A stretch of DNA of 64,000 bases from Streptomyces sp. NBC_01262 (GTDB lineage: Bacteria; Actinomycetota; Actinomycetes; Streptomycetales; Streptomycetaceae): contig NZ_CP108462.1 in assembly GCF_036226365.1 (NCBI RefSeq), positions 8,786,001 through 8,850,000 on the forward strand, given 5' to 3'. Below, one piece after another: positions 41,941-52,035 of the stretch. The position numbers and the translations under genes were made by a program. Under the pieces are notes generated by a model. The model had not been told where the DNA came from and searched no databases. It saw only the letters and a list, made by a program, of their open reading frames with translations. Numbering within the stretch: the first letter of the stretch is position 1; every line of letters begins with the position of its first letter.

Positions 41941-42852
41941 TCATGAGGCGCCGTCGGGAAGGTCGGGCACCAGGGCCACCGGGCAGTGCGCGTGGTGCAG
42001 CAGAGCGTGGTCGACCGGGCCCAGACGCAGCGCCAGCGGGCTCTGCCTGCGGTGGGCGGCGGCCACGACGACATCGGCGGCCCGGCTCGCCTCGACCAGG
42101 ATGCTCGCGGCCGAGCCGCGCACGGTCCTGATGCGCGTCCGCACCTGCGGGTACTTCTCGCGCAGCGCGGCCACCACCCGCTCCGGCACCTCCGCTTCGC
42201 TTCGGGCCAGTCGCGCGATGTCCTCGCGGGTCGGCCCGGTGTGCGTCAGCGGTTCGCCGGGCGGGGTGAAGTGCCGGTAGGTCCAGGCATGGAGCACCGT
42301 CAGCTTCGCGTTCCGGGCGGCGGCCTCCTCGAAGGCGAAGGCCGCCGCGTCGGCGTCGGTCGCGTCCGCGATGCCCAGCAGCACGGTGTCGTGCCGCAGC
42401 CGGTTGTGCTCGGGCGGCAGGTCGCCGCGTACGACCAGCAGCGGGCCGGCGGCGTGGGCGGCGACCCGCAGGCTGACCGAGCCGAGCATCAGCCCCGCGA
42501 AACCGCCGAGCCCCCGGGTGCCGACCACGGTGAGCGCCGCGTCCCGGCTGCGCCGTACGAGCAGCGCCGCCGCGTCCTCGGCCACCGGCGAGACCAGCAC
42601 CTGCAGCCCGGGGACGAACCGGACGGCCCTCGCCGCGGCCGATTCCACCAGGTCGCGGGCGTCACCGGGCGAGGGCGCGGCGTACTGCGGCCCGGTGCCC
42701 AGGTGGCGTACCCACGGCAGTCCGTGCACGATCTCCAGCGGCACACCGCGCCGCCGCGCCTCCCCCACCGCCTGCTCCAGCGCACGCCCGGCCTGCTGCG
42801 AACCGTCCACCCCGACGACCACATGTCCATGCGGCGACTCGTGCGTGTCCAT
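41941..42852 (-). CDS. Universal stress protein, two tandem USP domains
   Basis: 303 residues. Domain 1 starts VVVGVDGSQQ and has the ATP loop GTRGLGGFAGLMLGS near residues 116-130; domain 2 starts VLLGIADATD and keeps only the fold (AAHRRQSPLALRLG). Both loops and the PLLVVRGD linker resemble the USP at 351, its likely closest paralogue in the window. AGGAG lies 8 nt before the ATG. It begins 3 nt after the stop of the single-domain USP gene, so the two form an operon. Confidence 0.93.
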   Translation of the reverse strand: MDTHESPHGHVVVGVDGSQQAGRALEQAVGEARRRGVPLEIVHGLPWVRHLGTGPQYAAPSPGDARDLVESAAARAVRFVPGLQVLVSPVAEDAAALLVRRSRDAALTVVGTRGLGGFAGLMLGSVSLRVAAHAAGPLLVVRGDLPPEHNRLRHDTVLLGIADATDADAAAFAFEEAAARNAKLTVLHAWTYRHFTPPGEPLTHTGPTREDIARLARSEAEVPERVVAALREKYPQVRTRIRTVRGSAASILVEASRAADVVVAAAHRRQSPLALRLGPVDHALLHHAHCPVALVPDLPDGAS

Positions 42853-42855
42853 GAT

Positions 42856-43323
42856 TCAGCTCCTGACGGGGGCGGTCACCGAACGGGGAGCCGCTCTGGG
42901 CTCCGGCACGGTGACGACCGGGCACCGGGCCTTCCGTACGCAGTCACGGGCGACCGGACCCAGGCCGGGAAGCCGGCCGTCCCCCTGAGCCCCGCGTCCC
43001 ACCACGAGCATCAGCGCGTCATCGGCGTACCGCAGCAGCACGGCCGTCGGCAGCCCCTCGGCCGTCACGACCCGTACGCCGGCTTCCGTCAGGGCGGCGG
43101 TCCACGCCCGGTCCGGGCGCGGCCACTCGTCGGCCGGGGCACGGTGTGCGGGGAGGGGCGCGTAGACCGCGCGCAGCCTGTCGGTCCGTTCCCGGGCGTG
43201 GACCGCCACGATGGGCGCGCCCAGCCGGTGGGCCTGGGGCACGGCCCACCGCAGCGCGGCGAGCGATGCGCCCGATCCGTCGACTCCGACGACAATCGGC
43301 CGCGCGTCCGTGAGTTCCGTCAT
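42856..43323 (-). CDS. Universal stress protein, single USP domain
   Basis: 155 residues, one USP fold: VVGVDGSGASLAALRW at the start and VVGRGAQGDGRLPGLGPVA near residue 108, where the second glycine pattern is altered, so ATP binding is doubtful. It is the only single-domain USP in the window. GGGAGG lies 5 nt before the ATG. It is the first gene of a two-USP operon with a DevR-like box about 60 nt upstream. Heterodimer formation with the downstream USP is possible but not shown. Confidence 0.88.
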   Translation of the reverse strand: MTELTDARPIVVGVDGSGASLAALRWAVPQAHRLGAPIVAVHARERTDRLRAVYAPLPAHRAPADEWPRPDRAWTAALTEAGVRVVTAEGLPTAVLLRYADDALMLVVGRGAQGDGRLPGLGPVARDCVRKARCPVVTVPEPRAAPRSVTAPVRS

Positions 43324-43382
43324 CTCGGCCTCCCGGCTCGTCCTGCACATCCACGATCGCGCGGCGGTCGGCCCGGCGGGCA

Positions 43383-43397
43383 GGGCCGACCGTCCCC
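43383..43397 (-). promoter_or_regulatory. DevR/OsdR-like box before the two-USP operon
   Basis: On the minus strand GGGGACGGTCGGCCC, 60 nt before the ATG. A second symmetric site, GGGCCTGAGGGCCCC, starts at 43405. Confidence 0.6.
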
Positions 43398-43445
43398 GTC
43401 GCCGGGGCCTGAGGGCCCCTGTCAGCGGGTCGAGGGAGCTGGAGT

Positions 43446-44375
43446 TCACCGAGTCAGGATCAAGGGGACGGTGTCGACGGTGACCTCGGCGCCGTCCTTC
43501 GGCGAGTCGAAGTACGCCGTCAGGGTGCCGGAACCGGCCCGGTGGGCACGGCAGGGGATCGTCACGTCGAAGGTGCCGCGCGTGCCCGAGCCCGAGGTGG
43601 CGGTGACGCGGACGTCGGCCGCGACCCGCCCGGCGGCGTCGGTGATCCGCAGCCGGAAGACCGCCTCGAAGGTGTTGGCGGTGCCCCGGACCCGGACCGG
43701 GGCGCTCACGGTGTCGCCGATGAGCGGCGATTCCACCAGGACGGCCGGCGCCACGTCCTCGAAGTCCGCACGGCCCACGGGGTGGTTCAAGACGATGCCC
43801 TCGCCGCCGAAGGCCGTGACCGGCTTGCCGTCCAGCTCGAACCGCACCTTGTCGATCCCGGAGAACCGCGTGGCGGTGAACACGACCTGGGCGAGGCGGG
43901 ACCTCATGGAGAGGCTGCCGCCACCGTCGTCGTAGCGTCCGGACAGATCGACGGTCGCGACGCGGCCGTGGACCGCGATCGAGCGGAGCGTCGTGCCGGA
44001 GGGGATCTCCGTACCGCGCCGGTGGGCACGCTCGTAGCCGTCCGGACCGGCCAGCAGGGCCCGCAGGGCGGCTGCCGCGGTGGCGGGCGGGGTCACGGTA
44101 CGCGGGGCCGGGGAGAGATTCCCGCCGTGCAGGAAGTACACGGAGGTGCGCACCTGCCGTGGCGTGGGCGAGAGCGTCGCAGAGGGGGTGGCGGTGCGGC
44201 CGGGGCTGCCGGTGGTGCCACCCGAGGTGCCGCCGGTCGTACCGGAGGCCGCATCTGAGGGCGTGCCCGAGGCGCTCGGTGAAGCAGCCGGTCCGCCGCC
44301 TGCGCAGGCGGCCAGCACGGTGCCCGCCGCGAGCACGGCGGTTGTGATCACCACAGGGGTGGACACGATGCGCAT
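43446..44375 (-). CDS. GerMN-domain lipoprotein with C-terminal Ig-like (Gmad2) domain
   Basis: 309 residues. A lipoprotein signal ends in LAAC with C24 as the lipidated residue. A Ser/Thr/Gly-rich spacer (25-75) leads to a GerMN domain (about 78-180, VYFLHGGNLSPAPRTV, TTLRSIAVHGRVATVDLSG) and a beta-sandwich Gmad2 domain (about 200-309). Lipoproteins of this layout are surface-exposed with unknown function; LpqB and spore germination proteins share the GerMN fold. GAGGAGG precedes the ATG. It is a single-gene unit with its own box. Confidence 0.87.
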   Translation of the reverse strand: MRIVSTPVVITTAVLAAGTVLAACAGGGPAASPSASGTPSDAASGTTGGTSGGTTGSPGRTATPSATLSPTPRQVRTSVYFLHGGNLSPAPRTVTPPATAAAALRALLAGPDGYERAHRRGTEIPSGTTLRSIAVHGRVATVDLSGRYDDGGGSLSMRSRLAQVVFTATRFSGIDKVRFELDGKPVTAFGGEGIVLNHPVGRADFEDVAPAVLVESPLIGDTVSAPVRVRGTANTFEAVFRLRITDAAGRVAADVRVTATSGSGTRGTFDVTIPCRAHRAGSGTLTAYFDSPKDGAEVTVDTVPLILTR

Positions 44376-44407
44376 GGCGTCCTCCTCCACCGGCGCGGCA
44401 GATAGTA

Positions 44408-44502
44408 GGAACCAAGGGCCTGTCCGGGTCTCCCGGACTCGCTTGCGCGGTGCGCGGTGTCGATCCCGCTTCCCCGCGCCGTTGGCTGCGGCCCTTGGTT
44501 CC
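44408..44502. repeat. 13-bp inverted repeat enclosing a smaller hairpin
   Basis: GGAACCAAGGGCC at 44408-44420 is perfectly complementary to 44490-44502. Between them GTCCGGG-TCT-CCCGGAC forms another stem at 44422-44438. It lies in the 187-nt gap upstream of the GerMN gene, on the transcript side of the DevR-like box, and could form a structured 5' leader. Confidence 0.55.
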
Positions 44503-44537
44503 ACCTCCAGTGGACCACCGGCGGGCGGCGGACGACA

Positions 44538-44551
44538 GGGCCGAACGGCCC
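44538..44551 (-). promoter_or_regulatory. DevR/OsdR-like box before the GerMN lipoprotein gene
   Basis: GGGCCGAACGGCCC, a perfect 14-bp palindrome apart from the central bases, 163 nt before the ATG. Confidence 0.63.
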
Positions 44552-44562
44552 GCGGCAAGGGG

Positions 44563-45219
44563 TCACTGGAAGGCCGTATGGACCTCTTTCTCCGTGGCGG
44601 AGTGGGAGACCAGGAGGAGTTCGTCTCCCGGCTGGAGCCGCAGCTCGGCGGCCGGTGCGGTGGGCTCGCCGTCACGGATGACGGCGGCGACGACGGTGCC
44701 GGCCGGGACGGGGATGTCGGCGAGTACGCGGCCCACGGCCCGGGACCGCGGGCCGATGGTGGTTTCGATGACGTTGACACCCGCTTTGCTCAGCCGGAGC
44801 AGGGCGACGGTGTCGGTGGCGCTGGTGGCTTCTTCGATGAGGGAGATGAGCGGGGTGGCGGCGGGCACGGCCGCGTCCACGCCCCAGCGCTGGTCGAACA
44901 GCCAGGTGTTCTCGGTGTCGTTGATCCGGGCCACCACCCGCGGCGCCGCGAACTGGCGTTTGGCGAGCAGGCAGATGACCAGGTTGTCCTCGTCCTCGCC
45001 GGTGGTCGCGATGACGAGGTCGGCGGTGAGCGCACCGGCCTCCTCCAGTACGGAGGGCTCGCAGGCGTCGCCGGCCAGCAGGCGGGCGGGCAGCCGGTCC
45101 GCCAGCCCATCGGCCACGTCGTCGTCCGCCTCGATGAGCGTGACGTCGTTGCGGGCGGCACCGAGTACCTGTGCGATCTGGCAGCCGAGCCGGCCGGCTC
45201 CGGCGATGACGACCTTCAT
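44563..45219 (-). CDS. TrkA/RCK potassium-uptake regulatory protein
   Basis: 218 residues. N-terminal NAD-binding Rossmann domain (VVIAGAGRLGCQIAQVL; acidic LIEADDD at the end of strand 2) and a C-terminal TrkA-C domain (about 140-215). Such RCK proteins gate Trk/Ktr potassium channels or K+/H+ antiporters by binding NAD(H) or nucleotides. It overlaps the preceding trkA-like gene by 4 nt. No Trk or Ktr membrane subunit is in the window. Confidence 0.9.
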   Translation of the reverse strand: MKVVIAGAGRLGCQIAQVLGAARNDVTLIEADDDVADGLADRLPARLLAGDACEPSVLEEAGALTADLVIATTGEDEDNLVICLLAKRQFAAPRVVARINDTENTWLFDQRWGVDAAVPAATPLISLIEEATSATDTVALLRLSKAGVNVIETTIGPRSRAVGRVLADIPVPAGTVVAAVIRDGEPTAPAAELRLQPGDELLLVSHSATEKEVHTAFQ

Positions 45220-45875
45220 GTGCCGAGCTCCTTGTCCAGAAAGCCGCGCAGCCTGCCCAGCGCCGTGGCGGCCACGGCGAAGGTGACCAGGTCGCCCGGC
45301 CGGGCGGGGGTACTGGGGGTGGGCAGGAACGACCGGCCGCCCCTGGTGACCTCGACGATCCGGATCTCGCCGTCCACCTCCAGCTCGGACAGCCTGCGGC
45401 CGTCGAGATAGCCGGGCAGCGTGGAGCGCATCAGCAGGGTCTCGCCGTTGCCGAAGTCGAGCTCGGGCGTCAGATGCCGGTGCAGCAGCATCTGGTGCAG
45501 CTGATGCACGGTCCACCGGACGCTGGCGATGGTGGGGATGCCCAGCTCGCGGTAGATGTCCGCGCGCCGTGGATCGTAGATCCGGGCGAGGACGAGCGGG
45601 ACCCGGTAGGTCTCCTTGGCGGTGCGGGCGCTGACGATGTTGGTGTTGTCGCCCGAGGTGACGGCGACGAGGGCGTCGGCATGCTCGATGCCGGCGTCCT
45701 GAAGGACCGTGCGGCTGTAGCCGCTGCCGCTCAGGAACCGGCCGCCGAAGCCGGCGGGCAGCCTGCGCCGCGCCTTCGGATCGCGGTCGACGACCCGTAC
45801 GTCGTGGCCCTCGGCCGTGAGCCGGACGGCCAGCTCCGAGCCGACCCGTCCGCAGCCCACCACGATGACTCTCAT
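45216..45875 (-). CDS. TrkA/RCK potassium-uptake regulatory protein
   Basis: 219 residues with the same two-domain layout (VIVVGCGRVGSELAVRL, VVDRDPKARRRL; TrkA-C from about 135). The sequence differs enough from its neighbour to be an old duplicate, and a pair of half-TrkA proteins may act as a heterodimer. GAAAGGGG precedes the ATG. It overlaps the P-type ATPase stop by 4 nt. Confidence 0.9.
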   Translation of the reverse strand: MRVIVVGCGRVGSELAVRLTAEGHDVRVVDRDPKARRRLPAGFGGRFLSGSGYSRTVLQDAGIEHADALVAVTSGDNTNIVSARTAKETYRVPLVLARIYDPRRADIYRELGIPTIASVRWTVHQLHQMLLHRHLTPELDFGNGETLLMRSTLPGYLDGRRLSELEVDGEIRIVEVTRGGRSFLPTPSTPARPGDLVTFAVAATALGRLRGFLDKELGT

Positions 45876-48697
45876 CGCTGGTCCCCTTTCGTCATGGGGT
45901 GCCGGCGGCGCAGCGCCCACTTACGGGTTTCCTCGGCCGCGAGCAGCAGTACGCCGAGCGCGGTCAGAACCGCCCAGTCGGCGGCGGACAGCGGCGCGGT
46001 GTGGAAGACGGCCTGCAGCGGCGGCGCGTAGCTGATGGCCGCCATCAGCGCGATGCCGATGCAGCCCGCGACGATCAGCCGGGGGTTGGACAGCAGCCCG
46101 ACCCGGAAGACGCTCTCCCGGTCGGTGCGCACCGCCAGGGCGTTGAAGAACTGGCTGACGACGATCCCGGCCTGGGTCAGGGTGATCGCCTCGCGGTAGA
46201 CGGGGTTGTCCGCCGTGAAGTCGGCGTACGGGATGCCGGAGGCGTGGATGTGCCAGAAGAACACCGCGCACACCCCGAGCGCCTGGATGGTGCCGAGGAA
46301 GACGAACCGGCGGACCACGTCGGCGGAGAACAGCGGCTCGCGCGGGGAGCGCGGCGGGTTGTCCATCACGTCCGGCTCGGGCGGCTCGGCGCCCAGGGCG
46401 AGGGCGGGCAACACGTCGGAGCCGAGGTCGATCGCGAGGACCTGCACGGCCATCAGCGGGACCAGCGGGAATCCGACGAACGTGGCGACCAGGATCGGGG
46501 CCAGCTCGGCGATGTTGTGGCTGAAGAGATAGACCAGGAACTTGCGGATGTTGCGGTAGACCGACCTGCCGAGTTCGACGGCGGCGGCGATCGAGGCGAA
46601 CGAGTCGTCGAGCAGCACCATCACCGAGGCCTCGCGGGCCACGTCGGTGCCGGTGGCGCCCATCGAGACCCCGATGTCGGCGTGTTTCAGCGCGGGGGCG
46701 TCATTGGCTCCGTCGCCGGTGACCGCGACGACCTCGCCCCGCCGCTGGAAGGCGGCGACCACCCGCATCTTGTGCTCCGGGCTGACCCGGCACAGCAGCA
46801 GCTCGGCGTCCCTGGCCAGCACCGCGTCCAGCCCGGCGGCGTCCATCGCGTCGAGCTCGGCGCCGGTGACCACGACGGGGTGCGGCTCCCGGACGATGCC
46901 CACGCGCCGGGCGATGGCCTCGGCGGTGAGCGGGTGGTCGCCGGTCACCATGACGATCCGGATCCCGGCCCGGCGGCAGGCGCGTACCGCCTCCGCGACC
47001 TCCGGCCGGGGCGGGTCGAGCATGCCGATCAGCCCCAGGAGGGTCAGCCCGGACTCTGCCTCGTCCCGCGAACGGGGCTGCTGCCGCGCCGGGCGTGACG
47101 CGGCGGCCAGCACCCGTAGCCCGTTGGACGCCATGTCGTCGTTGGCGGCCGTGACGGTGGCCCGGAGCTCGTCGGTGAGCGGGCGGCGGTCACCGCCCCA
47201 GTCGATGTGGGTGCATCGGGCCAGCAGTTCCTGGGGAGCGCCCTTGGCATGGACGAACAGGCCGCCTCCGGCCTCGCGGTCCGCGTGCACGGTGCTCATC
47301 AGCTTGAGCGCCGCGTCGAAGGGGAACTCCGCCGTTCGCGGCGTGGCCGCCTCCTCCGCCGCGAGATCGAGCCCGGCCTTCGAGGCCGCGACGAGGATCG
47401 CCCCCTCGGTGGTGTCGCCCAGCACCCGCCAGCCGGCCTGATCCGACGGCGGCAGCACCCGGGCGTTGCCGCACAGCGAAGCCACCCTCAGCAGTTGCCG
47501 TACGGATCCGGCAGCCGTGATCTCGCCGTCGGGGGCATAGCCCACCCCGGAGACGGCGTGTGGCTCTCCGGCCGCCCACAGCCGGGTGACGGTCATCTCT
47601 GCCTGCGTCAGCGTCCCGGTCTTGTCCGTGCAGATGACCGTTGTCGACCCCAGCGCCTCCACCGCCAGCAGCCGCTTGACCAGGGCCTGCCGCCGCGCCA
47701 TGCGCCGTACGCCGATCGCCAGCGACACCGACAGCGTGGCCGGAAGACCTTCCGGAACCATGGCGACCATCACGCCGAGGGAGAAGACGAACGACGTGAT
47801 CAGCGGCTGCCCGGTCGGCAGCCGCACCGCCAGCACGACCGCCCCGATCACCACGGCCAGCCCCGCCACCCGCCGGGCCATCACGGCCACCTGGCGCTGC
47901 AACGGTGTCTTCTGCTGCGGCGCCGATTCCGCCAGGCGGAAGATCCGGCCGAACTCGGTCTCCGCCCCTGTGGCGAACACCACCGCCTTCCCGGTACCGG
48001 TGAGCACCGTGGTGCCCATGAACACGCAGTTCCTGGCCTCCAGAACGGTGGCCGCCGTCGTCGCCTCGGCACTGCGACCTGCGGCCGCGCTCTCCCCGGT
48101 CAGCGCCGCGTTGTTCACCGACATCCCCTGCGCCTCGACGAGCCGGCAGTCCGCGGGCACCGCGTCCCCGGTATCGAGCACCACCAGGTCGCCGGGCACC
48201 AGCTCGCGGACCGGCAGCTCCTGCCGCTCCCCGCCCCTCAGCGCTCGGCAGGTGTGCGGCACCATCGCCTGCAGCGACTCGGCGGTGCGCTCGGCGGAGT
48301 ACTCCTGGGCGAAGCCGATCACCGCGTTCAGCAGCACCACGGCCGCAATCGCCAGCGCCAGCTGCAGATTTCCCACGTCACGGGGGTGCTGCAGCCCGTA
48401 CGCGAGGAAGGTCAGACCCGATGCGATGAGCAGCACCACCGCGAACAGATCCGTGAACTGTGCCGCGAACCGCCGCCACTGGCCCTTCTTCCGAGGACGC
48501 GGCAGCTCGTTCAGGCCGTATCGCCGCTGCCGGGCGCTGACATCCTGCCCGGACAGCCCCCTGAGCGACCCGCCCAACGCGCCGAGAACGTCCCCGGGCG
48601 CCAGGCTCTGCGCCGGCACCGCACTTCGGGTGGCGGCGGCGCCGGTCTCCGGACCGCTCGCCATGGGAGGCGACGCGTCCGTCGTGGTGCCTGTCAT
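45872..48697 (-). CDS. P-type cation-transporting ATPase, P2 type
   Basis: 941 residues. D358 in DKTGTLT is phosphorylated; TGES, PEGLP in membrane segment 4, VTGDGANDAPAL and ten membrane segments follow the SERCA/Na,K-ATPase plan. An N-terminal cation-ATPase domain is at 45-110. The ATG with AGAGGAAC upstream is preferred to one 57 nt earlier. Its operon with two TrkA/RCK genes suggests monovalent cation (K+, Na+ or H+) homeostasis, but family motifs also fit Ca2+. It shares only the general plan with the ATPase at 34807. Confidence 0.92.
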   Translation of the reverse strand: MTGTTTDASPPMASGPETGAAATRSAVPAQSLAPGDVLGALGGSLRGLSGQDVSARQRRYGLNELPRPRKKGQWRRFAAQFTDLFAVVLLIASGLTFLAYGLQHPRDVGNLQLALAIAAVVLLNAVIGFAQEYSAERTAESLQAMVPHTCRALRGGERQELPVRELVPGDLVVLDTGDAVPADCRLVEAQGMSVNNAALTGESAAAGRSAEATTAATVLEARNCVFMGTTVLTGTGKAVVFATGAETEFGRIFRLAESAPQQKTPLQRQVAVMARRVAGLAVVIGAVVLAVRLPTGQPLITSFVFSLGVMVAMVPEGLPATLSVSLAIGVRRMARRQALVKRLLAVEALGSTTVICTDKTGTLTQAEMTVTRLWAAGEPHAVSGVGYAPDGEITAAGSVRQLLRVASLCGNARVLPPSDQAGWRVLGDTTEGAILVAASKAGLDLAAEEAATPRTAEFPFDAALKLMSTVHADREAGGGLFVHAKGAPQELLARCTHIDWGGDRRPLTDELRATVTAANDDMASNGLRVLAAASRPARQQPRSRDEAESGLTLLGLIGMLDPPRPEVAEAVRACRRAGIRIVMVTGDHPLTAEAIARRVGIVREPHPVVVTGAELDAMDAAGLDAVLARDAELLLCRVSPEHKMRVVAAFQRRGEVVAVTGDGANDAPALKHADIGVSMGATGTDVAREASVMVLLDDSFASIAAAVELGRSVYRNIRKFLVYLFSHNIAELAPILVATFVGFPLVPLMAVQVLAIDLGSDVLPALALGAEPPEPDVMDNPPRSPREPLFSADVVRRFVFLGTIQALGVCAVFFWHIHASGIPYADFTADNPVYREAITLTQAGIVVSQFFNALAVRTDRESVFRVGLLSNPRLIVAGCIGIALMAAISYAPPLQAVFHTAPLSAADWAVLTALGVLLLAAEETRKWALRRRHPMTKGDQR

Positions 48698-48770
48698 CCG
48701 GTTCCTCTTCAGCCGTTCCGGCGATTCGGCGTTCGTAACCGACGCTAGGTGCACCTACGGCCGACGGGTA

Positions 48771-48785
48771 GGGCCGGTCAGCCCC
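48771..48785 (-). promoter_or_regulatory. DevR/OsdR-like box, the rightmost found
   Basis: GGGCCGGTCAGCCCC, one mismatch from the consensus, 73 nt before the P-type ATPase start. No such box was seen to the right. Confidence 0.55.
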
Positions 48786-48858
48786 GAACCCGGGGCCGCC
48801 GTCGGGGGGAAAGTATGCTCAGGAATCGAGAGCCGCTGCTGCATGGGGAGGTGCGGCC

Positions 48859-49710
48859 ATGGGATGCGCGGACCCCGGGCTGTTCGGGCCCGACTCGGTG
48901 ACGTGGCAGATGCACGGCGATCCGATGATGTGGATCGCCGGGGTGCGGGCGCTGTACCTGCAGGCGCTGCACCCGCGTGCGGTGCGGGGCGTGCTCCAGA
49001 ACAGCGACATCCGTAAGGACGCCTGGGGCCGGCTGCTGCGCACCGCGAATTTCGTCGGCACGATCACCTACGGCAGCACGCTGGAGGCCGAACGAGCCGC
49101 CGCCAAGGTGCGCGCGATCCACCGCAGGCTGACGGCCACCGACCCGGAGACCGGCGAGCGGTACGCCGTGGACGAGCCCGAGCTCCTCCTGTGGGTGCAC
49201 TGCGCGGAGATCGACTCCTATCTCGACACCGGCCGGCGCTCCGGCTTCCCGCTGACCGACGCCCAGGCGGACGCGTACGTGGACGAGCAGCGCACCGCCG
49301 CCCGTCTGGTCGGCCTCGACCCGGTGGAGCACGGCATACCCGCCGACAGGGAGCAACTGGCGGCCTACTTCGAGAAGGTGCGTCCCGAACTGGCCGCCAC
49401 CGACGAGGCGTTCGAGGTGTTCGCGTTCCTGCAGGCGCCGCCGGTGCCGTGGGCGCTGGTGCCGTTCCGGTACGTGGTGTGGCAACGGGCGACGGCGCTC
49501 GCGTACGCCGCGCTGCCGCCGTTCGCGCAGGCGATGTACGGCCGTCCGGCGCCGCCGGTGGAGACGGCGACCCGGCGGCTGAGGACGACGGGCCGGGCGC
49601 TGCGGGTGGTGCCGGGGTATCTGAGATGGCAGTTGCCGCCGGGGCATATTCCGAAGGCGGTGGGGCGGCTCGGGCCGGGCACGCATCCGTCGGCGTACAG
49701 ATTGCGCTGA
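48859..49710 (+). CDS. DUF2236 (MpaB-like oxygenase) family protein
   Basis: 283 residues. The pattern GPDSVTWQMHGDPMMWIAGVRALYLQALHPRAV, HCAEIDSYL and conserved histidines fits the MpaB/latex-clearing-protein family, some members of which are b-type haem oxygenases; the natural substrate of most bacterial copies is unknown. GGGGAGG lies 7 nt before the ATG. It is the first gene outside the boxed island and is followed by the kinase gene after 55 nt. Confidence 0.85.
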   Translation: MGCADPGLFGPDSVTWQMHGDPMMWIAGVRALYLQALHPRAVRGVLQNSDIRKDAWGRLLRTANFVGTITYGSTLEAERAAAKVRAIHRRLTATDPETGERYAVDEPELLLWVHCAEIDSYLDTGRRSGFPLTDAQADAYVDEQRTAARLVGLDPVEHGIPADREQLAAYFEKVRPELAATDEAFEVFAFLQAPPVPWALVPFRYVVWQRATALAYAALPPFAQAMYGRPAPPVETATRRLRTTGRALRVVPGYLRWQLPPGHIPKAVGRLGPGTHPSAYRLR

Positions 49711-49765
49711 ATAGAGCGATACTGGGGCGGGGAAGAGGGCGGAACGACGGGGGCGGCGGCGCACC

Positions 49766-51973
<2,208 letters not shown>

Positions 51974-51976
51974 AAA

Positions 51977-51993
51977 TCTGACGCAGCGTCAGA
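51977..51993. promoter_or_regulatory. 17-bp palindromic operator, TetR-like
   Basis: TCTGACGCAGCGTCAGA, fully symmetric, 42 nt before the flavin oxidoreductase start. The arms match those of the site at 61490. Confidence 0.7.
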
Positions 51994-52035
51994 AAATGTC
52001 TTCCGCTCGCGCGCACCCTGCGGCATGCTGCCCGC

